64,000 bases of DNA from an uncultured Christensenella sp. (GCA_910584155.1 CAJTYG010000003.1:62001-126000); one strand, 5' to 3'; counted from the stretch's first letter, positions 52,456 through 60,794 are shown. A program made the numbers and translations. Notes: generated by a model not told the origin, from the letters alone.

Positions 52456-52514
52456 ATGAACTGCACCGTTGGGTTGCGGTACGTTCAAAAATCATCATAG
52501 GAGGAACAACCATA

Positions 52515-52889
52515 ATGCCAACCATCAATCAGTTGATTAGAAAGGGCAGAGAAAAACAGGTCAAGAAATCTCTTACACCTATCATGGAGCAATGTCCGCA
52601 AAAGCGTGGTATTTGCTTGAGCGTCACCACGACGTCCCCCAAGAAGCCGAACTCGGCTTTGCGTAAGATCGCAAGGGTGCGTCTTGTGAACGGAATGGAA
52701 GGAACTGTTTATATCCCCGGCGAAGGTCACAATCTTCAGGAGCACAGCGTGGTCCTGATTCGTGGCGGACGTGTGAAGGACCTGCCCGGTGTGCGTTATC
52801 ACATCATACGTGGTGCACTTGATACTGCCGGCGTTGCAAAACGTGGACAGGCAAGATCCAAGTACGGTGCAAAGCGCCCCAAAAAATAA
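52515..52889 (+). CDS. rpsL: 30S ribosomal protein S12
   Basis: 124 residues at the decoding centre. KPNSALRKIARVRL and VKDLPGVRYHIIRG are the two conserved loops, with lysines at the streptomycin-resistance positions unchanged. The segment GICLSVTTTSPKK differs slightly from the usual GVC.RV.TTTPKK. GGAGGA precedes ATG. First of the rpsL-rpsG-fusA group. Confidence 0.99.
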   Translation: MPTINQLIRKGREKQVKKSLTPIMEQCPQKRGICLSVTTTSPKKPNSALRKIARVRLVNGMEGTVYIPGEGHNLQEHSVVLIRGGRVKDLPGVRYHIIRGALDTAGVAKRGQARSKYGAKRPKK

Positions 52890-52928
52890 TTTTGAACGTA
52901 AATCTATAATTTTTAGGAGGAAAGATCC

Positions 52929-53399
52929 ATGCCAAGAAGAAACGGCGTGCCGAAACGTGACGTTTTGCCCGATCCAAATTACAACAGCAAGGTTGTGACT
53001 AAGCTCATCAACCAAATCATGCTTGACGGTAAAAAGGGTACGGCGCAATCGATCGTATATTCGGCTTTTGATATAGCATCACAAAAACTCGGGCAAGAGC
53101 CTATGGACATTTTCAACAAAGCGCTTGAAAATGCAATGCCTCTGCTCGAAGTAAAAGCAAGACGTGTAGGCGGCTCCACATATCAGGTGCCTATGGAAAT
53201 CCGTCCCGAGCGCAGACAGACGCTTGCGATCCGTTGGATCGTTTCGTTTGCGAGAAAGAGAGGCGAAAAAACTATGGACCAAAGACTTGCGGGCGAGCTT
53301 ATGGACGCTTTCAATATGACAGGCGGCGCAGTCAAGAGAAAGGACGAAATGCACCGTGCTGCGGAAGCAAACAAGGCATTTGCACATTACAGGTGGTAA
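52929..53399 (+). CDS. rpsG: 30S ribosomal protein S7
   Basis: 156 residues, the primary 16S binder that nucleates the 30S head. MPRRNGVPKRDVLPDP and YQVPMEIRPERRQTLAIRWI are diagnostic. TAGGAGGA lies ten bases upstream. It is separated from fusA by three bases. Confidence 0.99.
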   Translation: MPRRNGVPKRDVLPDPNYNSKVVTKLINQIMLDGKKGTAQSIVYSAFDIASQKLGQEPMDIFNKALENAMPLLEVKARRVGGSTYQVPMEIRPERRQTLAIRWIVSFARKRGEKTMDQRLAGELMDAFNMTGGAVKRKDEMHRAAEANKAFAHYRW

Positions 53400-53402
53400 T
53401 TT

Positions 53403-55493
53403 ATGGACAGAAAATATGCTCTTGATAAGGTGAGAAATATCGGCATCATGGCTCACATCGACGCCGGTAAGACTACCACTACCGAGCGAATACTCTTTTA
53501 CACCGGCGTCAACAGAAAGCTTGGAGAGACCCATGACGGTTCAGCAACTATGGACTATATGGATCAGGAGCGTGAAAGAGGCATAACGATTACGTCGGCA
53601 GCGACAACTGCAGTTTGGAGAGGACATCAGATCAATATCATCGACACCCCCGGACACGTGGACTTCACGGTCGAGGTCGAAAGAAGTCTGAGAGTGCTTG
53701 ACGGAGCTGTGGCGGTTTTCTGCGCAAAGGGCGGCGTTGAGCCTCAGTCTGAAAACGTATGGCGTCAGGCGGACACCTACAAGGTGCCGAGAATTGCGTT
53801 CGTCAACAAAATGGACATCAACGGCGCAGACTTTTTCAATGCCGTTGAGATGATGAAAAACCGTCTCGGTGCAAATGCGGTTCCAATCACTCTGCCTATC
53901 GGCAAGGAATCGGACTTTGAGGGCGTCATAGATCTTCTCAATATGCAGGCTGTGTACTTCAGCCAAGAGGACAAGGGCGTCACGATGACGAAAAAGGATA
54001 TCCCCGCTCAGTATCAGGAACAGGCAAAGCAATACCGTATCAAGATGCTCGAGGCCGCTGCCGATTTTGATGAGGATATCTTTGAAAAGCTCATAATGGA
54101 AGATTATGATTCCATTTCGCTCGACCAGATAAAGGCGGCTATCCGCAAGGGCACTATAGAGATGCGTCTCAACCCCGTGCTTTGCGGTAGCTCGTATAAG
54201 AATACGGGCGTACAGCTTATGCTTGACGCAGTGGTCGATTTCCTTCCCGCTCCTACGGACGTTGCGAGTATAGAGGGTATCAACCCCAAGACCAAGCAGA
54301 GCGAGCTGCGCCATCCCAGCGACAAGGAGCCCTTCAGCGCACTTGTGTTCAAAATTCTTACGGACGAGTTTGTAGGCAAGCTTTCGTTTATCCGTATATA
54401 TTCCGGTTCGCTCACAACGGGCAGCACCGTTTACAACACCGTCAAAGGCGAAAACGAGCGTATCGGACGTATCCTGCGTATGAACGCAGACAACCGTGAG
54501 GATATCGAAACCGCATTCGCAGGCGACATCGTTGCTATCATCGGTCTTAAAAAGAGCACTACGGGCGATACACTTTCTTCAAAGGACAACCAGATTGTGC
54601 TTGAAAATCTCGTTTTCCCCGAGCCCGTTATCAAGGTGGCTATAGAGCCAAAGTCAAAGGCTTCGCAGGAAAAGATGACGACCGCTATTTTGAAGCTGTC
54701 CGAGGAAGACCCGACGTTTAAGGCATATACGGACAAGGAAACGGGACAGACTATCATCGCAGGTATGGGCGAGCTGCACCTCGACATCATGATCGACAGA
54801 ATGCTCAGAGAGTTTAAAGTCGAGCTCAATGTGGGTGCGCCTCAGGTCAGCTACCGTGAAACCATCACACGTCCCGTCCAAAATGTCGAAGGCAAATTCG
54901 TGCGTCAGTCGGGCGGTCACGGTCAGTTTGGCCGTATCATCATCAATATGGAGCCAAACCCCACCGGCGGTTTGGAAATGGAAAACAAAATCGTCGGCGG
55001 CGCAGTAAACAAGGAGTTTGCAAACGCCGCATGGGAAGGCATCAAGGAAGCAGCTCAAAGCGGTATCCTTGCAGGCTATGAGTGCGTCGACTTCAAGGTC
55101 ACTTTGGTCGACGGCAGCATGCACGAGGTCGACAGCTCGGAAATGGCGTTTAAGATCGCAGGCTCGCTTGCGTTCAAGGAAGCGGTCGCAAAGGCAGGTC
55201 CCACCTTGCTCGAGCCTATCATGAAGGTTGAGGTGGTAACGCCCGACGATTATCTCGGCGACGTTATGAACAACCTCACTTCACGCAGAGGACAGGTCAA
55301 GGGTATCGAGCCGAGAAACGGAGCACAGGTCGTAGATTGCGACGTTCCGCTTTCTGAGATGTTCGGATATGCGACGTCGCTGCGCAGCACAACGCAGGGA
55401 AGAGCAAACTTCACTATGCTGTTTGACCACTATGCAGTCGTTCCCAAGAGCGTTGCGGAAAAGGTCATCGGCGACAAAAAATCAAATAACTGA
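53403..55493 (+). CDS. fusA: elongation factor G
   Basis: 696 residues. GTPase that drives translocation and ribosome recycling. G1 is AHIDAGKTTTTERILF, switch II is DTPGHVDFTVEVERS, and the NKMD motif lies near residue 137. Domains IV and V follow with SGGHGQFGRIII and the C-terminal PLSEMFGYATSLRSTTQGRA. It has normal length for the housekeeping copy and shows none of the changes expected in tetracycline-protection relatives. Confidence 0.99.
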   Translation: MDRKYALDKVRNIGIMAHIDAGKTTTTERILFYTGVNRKLGETHDGSATMDYMDQERERGITITSAATTAVWRGHQINIIDTPGHVDFTVEVERSLRVLDGAVAVFCAKGGVEPQSENVWRQADTYKVPRIAFVNKMDINGADFFNAVEMMKNRLGANAVPITLPIGKESDFEGVIDLLNMQAVYFSQEDKGVTMTKKDIPAQYQEQAKQYRIKMLEAAADFDEDIFEKLIMEDYDSISLDQIKAAIRKGTIEMRLNPVLCGSSYKNTGVQLMLDAVVDFLPAPTDVASIEGINPKTKQSELRHPSDKEPFSALVFKILTDEFVGKLSFIRIYSGSLTTGSTVYNTVKGENERIGRILRMNADNREDIETAFAGDIVAIIGLKKSTTGDTLSSKDNQIVLENLVFPEPVIKVAIEPKSKASQEKMTTAILKLSEEDPTFKAYTDKETGQTIIAGMGELHLDIMIDRMLREFKVELNVGAPQVSYRETITRPVQNVEGKFVRQSGGHGQFGRIIINMEPNPTGGLEMENKIVGGAVNKEFANAAWEGIKEAAQSGILAGYECVDFKVTLVDGSMHEVDSSEMAFKIAGSLAFKEAVAKAGPTLLEPIMKVEVVTPDDYLGDVMNNLTSRRGQVKGIEPRNGAQVVDCDVPLSEMFGYATSLRSTTQGRANFTMLFDHYAVVPKSVAEKVIGDKKSNN

Positions 55494-55512
55494 TAAAAAA
55501 CAAAATGATTCT

Positions 55513-55540
55513 TTGCAAATGACTATATTTGGTATATAAT
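55513..55540 (+). promoter_or_regulatory. promoter of tuf
   Basis: TTGCAA at 55513-55518, 16 bases, TATAAT at 55535-55540, between fusA and tuf, giving tuf an extra promoter for its high expression. Confidence 0.65.
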
Positions 55541-55583
55541 CATTTCAGAATAAAAAAACAAAATTCTATTGGAGGAATTTATT

Positions 55584-56789
55584 ATGGCAAAAGCAAAGTT
55601 TGAAAGAACTAAGCCGCACGTTAACATCGGTACAATCGGCCACGTTGACCACGGCAAAACCACTCTGACCGCTGCTATCACGATGTACAGCGCATCTCAA
55701 GGCAAAGCTCAAGAGATGAAGTATGACGAAATCGATAAAGCTCCGGAAGAGAAAGCAAGAGGTATTACGATCAATACCGCACACGTCGAGTACGAAACAG
55801 AAAAGCGTCACTATGCGCACGTTGACTGCCCCGGCCACGCTGACTATGTTAAAAACATGATCACCGGTGCTGCACAGATGGACGGCGCAATCCTCGTTGT
55901 TGCTGCTTCGGACGGCCCGATGCCTCAGACACGTGAGCACATCCTGCTCGCACGTCAGGTTGGTGTTCCTTACATCCTCGTGTTCCTCAACAAGACCGAC
56001 CAAGTTGACGACGAAGAGCTTCTTGAGCTTGTTGAAATGGAAGTTCGTGAGCTCCTTTCCGAGTATGGCTTCCCCGGCGACGACACGCCTATCATCCGTG
56101 GCTCCGCTTTGAAGGCTATGGAAGCAGGTCTTGCAGAGAAGTGGGACGATCCCGCATTCGGACCTATCAAAGAGCTGCTCGATGCAATCGATTCTTATAT
56201 CCCCGATCCTCAGCGTGACACCGACAAGCCCTTCCTTATGCCTGTTGAAGACGTTTTCACGATTACCGGCCGTGGTACAGTTGCAACCGGTAGAGTTGAG
56301 CGTGGTACTTTGAAGATGGGCGACAAGGTCGAAATCGTCGGTCTCTCCACAGAGAAGAAGGAAACGACCGTTACCGGTATCGAAATGTTCCGTAAGCTCC
56401 TCGACTACGCAGAGGGCGGCGACAACATCGGCGCACTGCTCCGTGGTATTCAGAGAAGCGAAATCGAGCGTGGTCAAGTTTTGGCTAAGCCCGGTTCCAT
56501 TCATCCCCACACTCACTTCACAAGCCAAGTTTACGTGCTGACGAAGGATGAGGGTGGCCGTCATACACCGTTCTTCAACGGCTATCGTCCTCAGTTCTAT
56601 TTCAGAACAACAGACGTTACCGGTTCAATCAAATTGCCTGAGGGTGTAGAAATGGTTATGCCCGGTGACCACATCGACATGGAAATCACTCTTATCACGC
56701 CTATCGCAATTGAAGAAGGTCTTCGTTTTGCTATTCGTGAAGGTGGTAGAACTGTCGGTTCCGGTGTTGTTGCCAAGATTATCGAATAA
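55584..56789 (+). CDS. tuf: elongation factor Tu
   Basis: 401 residues. Brings aminoacyl-tRNA to the ribosome. ATG 55584 follows GGAGGAATTTATT; the upstream in-frame TTG 55569 overlaps that ribosome site. GHVDHGKTTLTAAI is the P-loop, DCPGHADYVKNMITGAAQMDGA covers switch II, NKTD replaces the more usual NKCD, and RGITINTAHVEYET contains switch I. The C-terminus EGLRFAIREGGRTVGSGVV is complete. Confidence 0.99.
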   Translation: MAKAKFERTKPHVNIGTIGHVDHGKTTLTAAITMYSASQGKAQEMKYDEIDKAPEEKARGITINTAHVEYETEKRHYAHVDCPGHADYVKNMITGAAQMDGAILVVAASDGPMPQTREHILLARQVGVPYILVFLNKTDQVDDEELLELVEMEVRELLSEYGFPGDDTPIIRGSALKAMEAGLAEKWDDPAFGPIKELLDAIDSYIPDPQRDTDKPFLMPVEDVFTITGRGTVATGRVERGTLKMGDKVEIVGLSTEKKETTVTGIEMFRKLLDYAEGGDNIGALLRGIQRSEIERGQVLAKPGSIHPHTHFTSQVYVLTKDEGGRHTPFFNGYRPQFYFRTTDVTGSIKLPEGVEMVMPGDHIDMEITLITPIAIEEGLRFAIREGGRTVGSGVVAKIIE

Positions 56790-56808
56790 GTTCTTTCAAT
56801 AAAATATA

Positions 56809-56853
56809 GACACTTGCTCTACACGGCAAGAAAGCTTGCCGTGTAGGGTGTCA
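56809..56853 (+). promoter_or_regulatory. strong hairpin between tuf and rpmG
   Basis: CTACACGGCAAG (56819-56830), AAAG loop, CTTGCCGTGTAG (56835-56846): 12 perfect pairs, with ACAC/GTGT able to extend it. No T tract follows, so it looks like a processing or stability element rather than a terminator. Confidence 0.6.
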
Positions 56854-56880
56854 TATTGAAAAGAGCAAAAGGAGGCTAAT

Positions 56881-57045
56881 ATGGCTCAAAAAGGAGCAAG
56901 AGTCAAGGTGGTGCTTGCTTGCACGGAGTGCAAACAGCGCAACTACAACTTGACCAAAAACAAGCAAAAGCATCCCGACAGAATGGAGTTGGAGAAGTAT
57001 TGCAGATTCTGTAAAAAGCACACCTTGCACAGAGAAACTAAGTAA
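56881..57045 (+). CDS. rpmG: 50S ribosomal protein L33 (zinc-binding form)
   Basis: 54 residues, MAQKGARVKVVLACTECKQRNY and CRFCKKHTLHRETK. The two CxxC pairs mark the zinc-containing C+ form. AAAGGAGGC precedes ATG. It heads the classical rpmG-secE-nusG group. Confidence 0.97.
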   Translation: MAQKGARVKVVLACTECKQRNYNLTKNKQKHPDRMELEKYCRFCKKHTLHRETK

Positions 57046-57065
57046 GGCTGCGCAAAGGAGGCTAT

Positions 57066-57416
57066 ATGGCAAACAAAAAGCCTAAAAACGAAACCTCAAA
57101 CTATGATGAGATGAAGCAGCAGCAAAAAGCGGCTGTAAACGTCGATTCCAACAACACACCCAAAAAGGCAAAGAAGACGGTCAAGAAAAATTCCGATAAG
57201 CCCAACATCTTCAAGAGAATGTGGAAGGGCATCAAGGGTATCTTTTCCGAGCTGAAAAAGGTCACGTGGACAAAGGGCAAAGAGGTTGGAAGCAACACGG
57301 CAGTAGTGCTTGTCGTGGTGGTGCTGTTCTTTGTGGCATTGTTCATCATCGACTATGTGCTTTCGGGTATATTCGGTCTTATTACAAACGATAAGTGGAC
57401 GACAATATTCATTTAA
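57066..57416 (+). CDS. secE: preprotein translocase subunit SecE
   Basis: 116 residues. A charged N-terminal extension of about 50 residues rich in Lys and Asn is followed by the conserved amphipathic helix FSELKKVTWTKGKEV and one membrane span (about residues 80-105). The single span is the usual Gram-positive form; the N-terminal extension is longer than in Bacillus. AAAGGAGGC precedes ATG, and nusG follows ten bases later. Confidence 0.96.
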   Translation: MANKKPKNETSNYDEMKQQQKAAVNVDSNNTPKKAKKTVKKNSDKPNIFKRMWKGIKGIFSELKKVTWTKGKEVGSNTAVVLVVVVLFFVALFIIDYVLSGIFGLITNDKWTTIFI

Positions 57417-57425
57417 GGAGGCTTT

Positions 57426-57965
57426 ATGGAAAACATCGAAAAACCAAACGAGCAACCCAAATGGTATGTCATACACACGTATTCCGGATATGAAAATTCG
57501 GTTGAGACGGATTTGCGTAATATGATCGAAAACAACAATTTGCACGACTATATCTTTGATATAAAGATTCCTGTCGAGGACGATATTGTTGAAAGAAACG
57601 GCAAAAAGAAGGTCATTCAGCGTAAGAAATTCCCAAGCTATATATATATCAAAATGATATATACAAGCCATATTTGGTTTATGGTGACGAGAATTCACGG
57701 TGTGACAAGCTTTGTCGGTCCCGTCGGACGTCCCGTGGCGCTCACGGATGAGGAAATAAGACGTATCGGTCTTGAAACTATCAGCATTGAGGACTTCAAG
57801 ATCAAACAGGGCGATGACGTAAGAGTTATCAGCGGTGCGCTTGAAAACTTCATCGGCGTTGTCGATTCCATCAATGCTGAGCATCAAAAGGTTAAGGTTA
57901 TCGTGGCTATGTTCGGGCGTCAAACGCCTGTGGAGCTTGATTTCTCTCAGGTAGAAAAGCTCTGA
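57426..57965 (+). CDS. nusG: transcription elongation/antitermination factor NusG
   Basis: 179 residues. The NGN domain opens with KWYVIHTYSGYENSVETDL and contains FPSYIYIKMIYTSHIWFMV. The KOW domain begins at GDDVRVISGALENFIGVVDSI. It couples polymerase to the ribosome and to Rho. Normal length. AAGGAGGC is upstream. Confidence 0.98.
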   Translation: MENIEKPNEQPKWYVIHTYSGYENSVETDLRNMIENNNLHDYIFDIKIPVEDDIVERNGKKKVIQRKKFPSYIYIKMIYTSHIWFMVTRIHGVTSFVGPVGRPVALTDEEIRRIGLETISIEDFKIKQGDDVRVISGALENFIGVVDSINAEHQKVKVIVAMFGRQTPVELDFSQVEKL

Positions 57966-58075
57966 TAGTCAAAGCGCATAATGCGCTGTCGCAATTTAAT
58001 TGCGTCAAATGAATGTAAGTGGGAGGCGGCAAATCTTTCATACCGTCGCAAAAACCACATTAGTCAGGAGGATAT
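57966..58075 (+). promoter_or_regulatory. rplK-rplA leader with three hairpins
   Basis: Contains AGCGC/GCGCT (57972-57986), GCAAT/ATTGC (57990-58002), and a larger structure in which AAGTGG near 58017 pairs with CCACAT near 58057 around GCGG/CCGT. This last part resembles the conserved leader before L11-L1 operons where L1 binds its own mRNA. The L1 assignment is inferred from shape and position. Confidence 0.5.
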
Positions 58076-58501
58076 ATGGCTAAAAAAATCACAGCTGTCG
58101 TAAAATTGCAATTACCGGCAGGCAAAGCTACTCCGGGACCTCCCGTAGGTTCAACGCTTGGTCCTCACGGTATAAACATTGCAGGTTTTACCAAAGAATT
58201 CAATGAAAAAACCGCAAAAGACGCAGGCTTGATCATTCCTGTAGTCATTACGATTTTTCAGGACCACTCTTTCACGTTTATTCTCAAAACTCCCCCCGCA
58301 CCCGTGCTCATCAAAAAAGCATGCGGCTTGACAAGCGGTTCGGCAGTCCCCAACAAGACCAAGGTGGCAACGCTCACTAAGGCTCAGCTTCAAGAGATAG
58401 CAGCCCAAAAGATGCCTGACCTCAATGCGGCAAACATAGAGTCCGCAATGAGTATGATCGCAGGTACTGCTCGCAGTATGGGTATTCTCGTTGAGGAATA
58501 A
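58076..58501 (+). CDS. rplK: 50S ribosomal protein L11
   Basis: 141 residues of the GTPase-associated centre. KLQLPAGKATPGPPVGSTLG is the N-terminal signature and KKACGLTSGSAVPNK leads into the rRNA-binding C-terminal domain. CAGGAGGAT is upstream, and rplA follows after 13 bases. Confidence 0.99.
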   Translation: MAKKITAVVKLQLPAGKATPGPPVGSTLGPHGINIAGFTKEFNEKTAKDAGLIIPVVITIFQDHSFTFILKTPPAPVLIKKACGLTSGSAVPNKTKVATLTKAQLQEIAAQKMPDLNAANIESAMSMIAGTARSMGILVEE

Positions 58502-58514
58502 GAGGAGGTAAGAT

Positions 58515-59201
58515 ATGAAACGCGGAAAAAATTATGTAGATTCGAAAAAACTCATCGATAAGACCAAAACCTACGAGGGTGCGGAGGCTATCGCACTCGC
58601 AGTAGAGACGGCAAAATCAAAATTCGATGAAACTATAGAATTGCACGTTAAACTCGGTATCGACCCCCGTCACGCAGACCAACAGGTCAGAGGCGTTGTC
58701 GTTTTGCCCAACGGCACAGGTAAAACTGTGCGTGTGCTCGCAATCTGCAAGGGCGAAAAAGTAAATGAAGCTCAGGCAGCAGGCGCAGATTTCGTCGGCG
58801 GCGACGAAATGGTGCAAAAGATACAGCATGAAAACTGGTTTGACTATGACGTCATCGTCACGACACCCGATATGATGGGCGTTGTGGGACGTTTAGGTAA
58901 GGTTTTAGGTCCTAAGGGCTTGATGCCAAACCCCAAATCAGGCACAGTTACGATGGATCTTGCCCGTGCAATACACGACATCAAAGCAGGTAAGGTGGAG
59001 TATAGAGTTGACAAGCAGGCTATCTGTCACGTGCCCTTTGGCAAAGCGTCGTTCGGCGCAGAAAAGCTGACGGAAAACTACAACACTCTTATGGACGCTC
59101 TGCTCAAGGCAAAGCCCGCAGCGGCAAAAGGCGTATACTTCCGCTCAATCTACATCGCATCGACGATGGGACCGAGCATCAAGGTAGTGTACAAGGCATA
59201 A
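58515..59201 (+). CDS. rplA: 50S ribosomal protein L1
   Basis: 228 residues of the L1 stalk, and the likely translational repressor of the rplK-rplA mRNA. ELHVKLGIDPRHADQQVRG and GKVLGPKGLMPNPKSGTV are signatures. GAGGAGGT precedes ATG. A composite hairpin follows the stop. Confidence 0.99.
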   Translation: MKRGKNYVDSKKLIDKTKTYEGAEAIALAVETAKSKFDETIELHVKLGIDPRHADQQVRGVVVLPNGTGKTVRVLAICKGEKVNEAQAAGADFVGGDEMVQKIQHENWFDYDVIVTTPDMMGVVGRLGKVLGPKGLMPNPKSGTVTMDLARAIHDIKAGKVEYRVDKQAICHVPFGKASFGAEKLTENYNTLMDALLKAKPAAAKGVYFRSIYIASTMGPSIKVVYKA

Positions 59202-59204
59202 TGT

Positions 59205-59261
59205 AAACGATATTTTTTGCACCGTCTTGACGGCGGTGCAAAAAAGTGCTTTATATCGTTT
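59205..59261 (+). promoter_or_regulatory. composite stem-loop between rplA and rplJ
   Basis: Outer stem AAACGATAT (59205-59213) with ATATCGTTT (59253-59261); inner stem TTTTTTGCACCG with CGGTGCAAAAAA (59234-59245). The T tract lies on the 5' side, so it does not fit an ordinary terminator. The 3' arm overlaps the next -35 box. Confidence 0.6.
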
Positions 59262-59288
59262 GACATTGCAAATAATTTGTATTAGTAT
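59260..59288 (+). promoter_or_regulatory. promoter of rplJ-rplL
   Basis: TTGACA at 59260-59265, 17 bases, TAGTAT at 59283-59288, giving a leader of about 145 bases that holds the L10-binding structure. Confidence 0.6.
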
Positions 59289-59298
59289 AAGATACGTT

Positions 59299-59347
59299 CC
59301 TAAGACAGCAAGTGGCTTATGCCGTAAACTCAGTGCTTGCCGAGGAT
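59299..59347 (+). ncRNA. L10 leader (ribosomal protein L10 binding site)
   Basis: CCTAAGACAGCAAG, then CTTGCCGAGGATG: the AGACAGCA.G and TGCCGAGG halves are conserved in the L10 leader family, with GCAAG (59308-59312) pairing with CTTGC (59336-59340). L10(L12) complexes bind it and repress rplJ-rplL. Confidence 0.85.
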
Positions 59348-59371
59348 GACAAATATGCTTTTGGTATGATT

Positions 59372-59403
59372 GCGTCATTCTCACGGAATGACGCTTATTT
59401 TTT
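59372..59403 (+). terminator. attenuator in the rplJ-rplL leader
   Basis: GCGTCATTC, TCAC, GGAATGACGC with an eight-pair core, then TTATTTTTT, ending 36 bases before the rplJ start. Combined with the L10 leader it suggests premature termination when L10 is in excess. Confidence 0.8.
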
Positions 59404-59439
59404 GCGGAGCACATCCGCACATCACTATAGGAGGTAAAG

Positions 59440-59940
59440 ATGAACCAGCAAGTTCTTGAAGCCAAGAAACAACAGGTCGAGGACATCAAAGCAAAGATAT
59501 CCTCTGCACAGTCACTTGTCATCATCGATTATATGGGGCTTACGGTTGCGCAGGACACTGCATTCCGCAAAGAGCTCAGAGATAACGGCATTGACTACGC
59601 TGTCCTCAAAAACCGTCTTGTCAAAATAGCTTTCAACGAGTTGGGTTACACTCAATTTGACGAAGCTCTCAACGGACCGACGGCAGTTGCCTTCTCGTCG
59701 ACGGACGCAGTCGCCCCCGCAAAATTCATTATGAAGAACATCAAAGCTCTCAACAAAATGAAGACAAAATGCGGCATGGTCGAAGGTCAATTTATGGACG
59801 AGGCAGGCTTGAAGCAAATCGCAGACATTCCTGCAAAGGAAGTGTTGCTCGCAAAGATGCTCGGTAGCATGCAATCGCCAATCGCAAGTTTGGCAAGGTG
59901 CTTGAGCAAGATCGCAGAGGCAAAAGAGGCCCAAGCGTAA
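59440..59940 (+). CDS. rplJ: 50S ribosomal protein L10
   Basis: 166 residues, base of the L7/L12 stalk and autogenous repressor. IDYMGLTVAQDTAFRKELRDNGIDYAVLKN is split by the usual L10 pattern, and LAKMLGSMQSPIASLARCL near the end binds L7/L12. ATAGGAGGT precedes ATG. Confidence 0.98.
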   Translation: MNQQVLEAKKQQVEDIKAKISSAQSLVIIDYMGLTVAQDTAFRKELRDNGIDYAVLKNRLVKIAFNELGYTQFDEALNGPTAVAFSSTDAVAPAKFIMKNIKALNKMKTKCGMVEGQFMDEAGLKQIADIPAKEVLLAKMLGSMQSPIASLARCLSKIAEAKEAQA

Positions 59941-59998
59941 TCGACGGTCGGTTGACAATACGACAAAAAATAAAAATAATATAACGGAGAATACAAAA

Positions 59999-60370
59999 AT
60001 GGCAGATTTGAATAAACTTATGGAAGAAATCAAAAGCATGACAGTGCTTGAGCTCAACGAGTTTGTTAAGCAACTCGAAGAAGAGTTTGGCGTAAGCGCA
60101 GCCGCACCCGTTGCAATTACCAACGGTACAGGCGAAGCAGCACCCGCAGAGGAAGAGAAGACAGAGTTTGACGTCGTCCTCAAAGAGGTCGGTCCCAACA
60201 AGGTGCAGGTCATCAAGGTCGTTAAGGACGCAACCGGTCTCGGTCTTGTCGAGGCAAAGGGCGTTGTTGACGGCGCACCAAAGACGGTCAAAGAGGCATT
60301 GCCCAAGGAAGCAGCAGAAGCACTCGTTGCAAAGTTCAAAGAGGTTGGCGCAACTGCAGAAATCAAGTAA
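59999..60370 (+). CDS. rplL: 50S ribosomal protein L7/L12
   Basis: 123 residues. The N-terminal dimer domain is followed by an Ala/Glu hinge (AAPAEEEKTEFDVVL) and the factor-binding domain with NKVQVIKVVKDATGLGL, then AKGVVDGAPKTVKEALPK. GGAG lies ten bases upstream. A strong terminator follows. rpoB, normally next, is 25 kb upstream instead. Confidence 0.98.
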   Translation: MADLNKLMEEIKSMTVLELNEFVKQLEEEFGVSAAAPVAITNGTGEAAPAEEEKTEFDVVLKEVGPNKVQVIKVVKDATGLGLVEAKGVVDGAPKTVKEALPKEAAEALVAKFKEVGATAEIK

Positions 60371-60389
60371 TTTATATTACGGCTATTTT

Positions 60390-60419
60390 AAAAAGTCACC
60401 GTTTATCGGTGACTTTTTT
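60390..60419 (+). terminator. intrinsic terminator after rplL
   Basis: AAAAAGTCACCG, loop TTTAT, CGGTGACTTTTTT. It closes the ribosomal protein block. Confidence 0.92.
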
Positions 60420-60504
60420 CATTGTCAGAGTGAAATATACTTTCAAACGAAACACTCAAGGAAGCTCATACAAAAAACGTCGTTTAAGGTTGGCGGTCAA
60501 AGCT

Positions 60505-60708
60505 TTAAAGCATTCCGTCCGTCAGGTCGTCAAAATCTGTATTCAATGCCCGTATTAAGGCAAGTATGTTGTAAAGCGTCGGCTCTACCTTGTCGCATTC
60601 CCACTCGCTTATCTGTTGCTGTTTTATGCCAAGACGGTTGGCAAGCTCATTTTGCGTCAGACCTCTCAACATACGTTCATATTTCAAATTTTCGCCAAAA
60701 GTCTTCAT
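60505..60708 (-). CDS. small XRE-family repressor 1
   Basis: 67 residues, essentially one helix-turn-helix: MKTFGENLKYERMLRGLTQ, then ELANRLGIKQQQISEWECDKVEPTLYNIL. ATG 60708 is preferred to the longer frame because the extra residues come from the promoter region; no ribosome site is seen. It is divergent from the zinc-ribbon gene across a palindromic site and is a paralogue of the protein at 61203-61406, sharing SEWEC.KVEPTLYNI. It is likely an autoregulator that also controls its neighbour. Confidence 0.85.
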   Translation of the reverse strand: MKTFGENLKYERMLRGLTQNELANRLGIKQQQISEWECDKVEPTLYNILALIRALNTDFDDLTDGML

Positions 60709-60711
60709 ATG

Positions 60712-60740
60712 TTGACAATACAATACATTTATTGTATTAT
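60712..60740 (+). promoter_or_regulatory. promoter of the zinc-ribbon membrane protein gene
   Basis: TTGACA at 60712-60717, 17 bases, TATTAT at 60735-60740. The spacer is filled by an inverted repeat. Confidence 0.75.
60717..60738. promoter_or_regulatory. palindromic operator AATACAAT-N6-ATTGTATT
   Basis: A perfect eight-base inverted repeat with a six-base spacer, lying exactly between -35 and -10 and next to the XRE gene start. Size and symmetry fit a dimeric XRE repressor. Binding is inferred. Confidence 0.65.
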
Positions 60741-60794
60741 GTTGATATACAAGATATGTCTTGTATGACAAAATTTTCGGGAGGCTAACAAACA

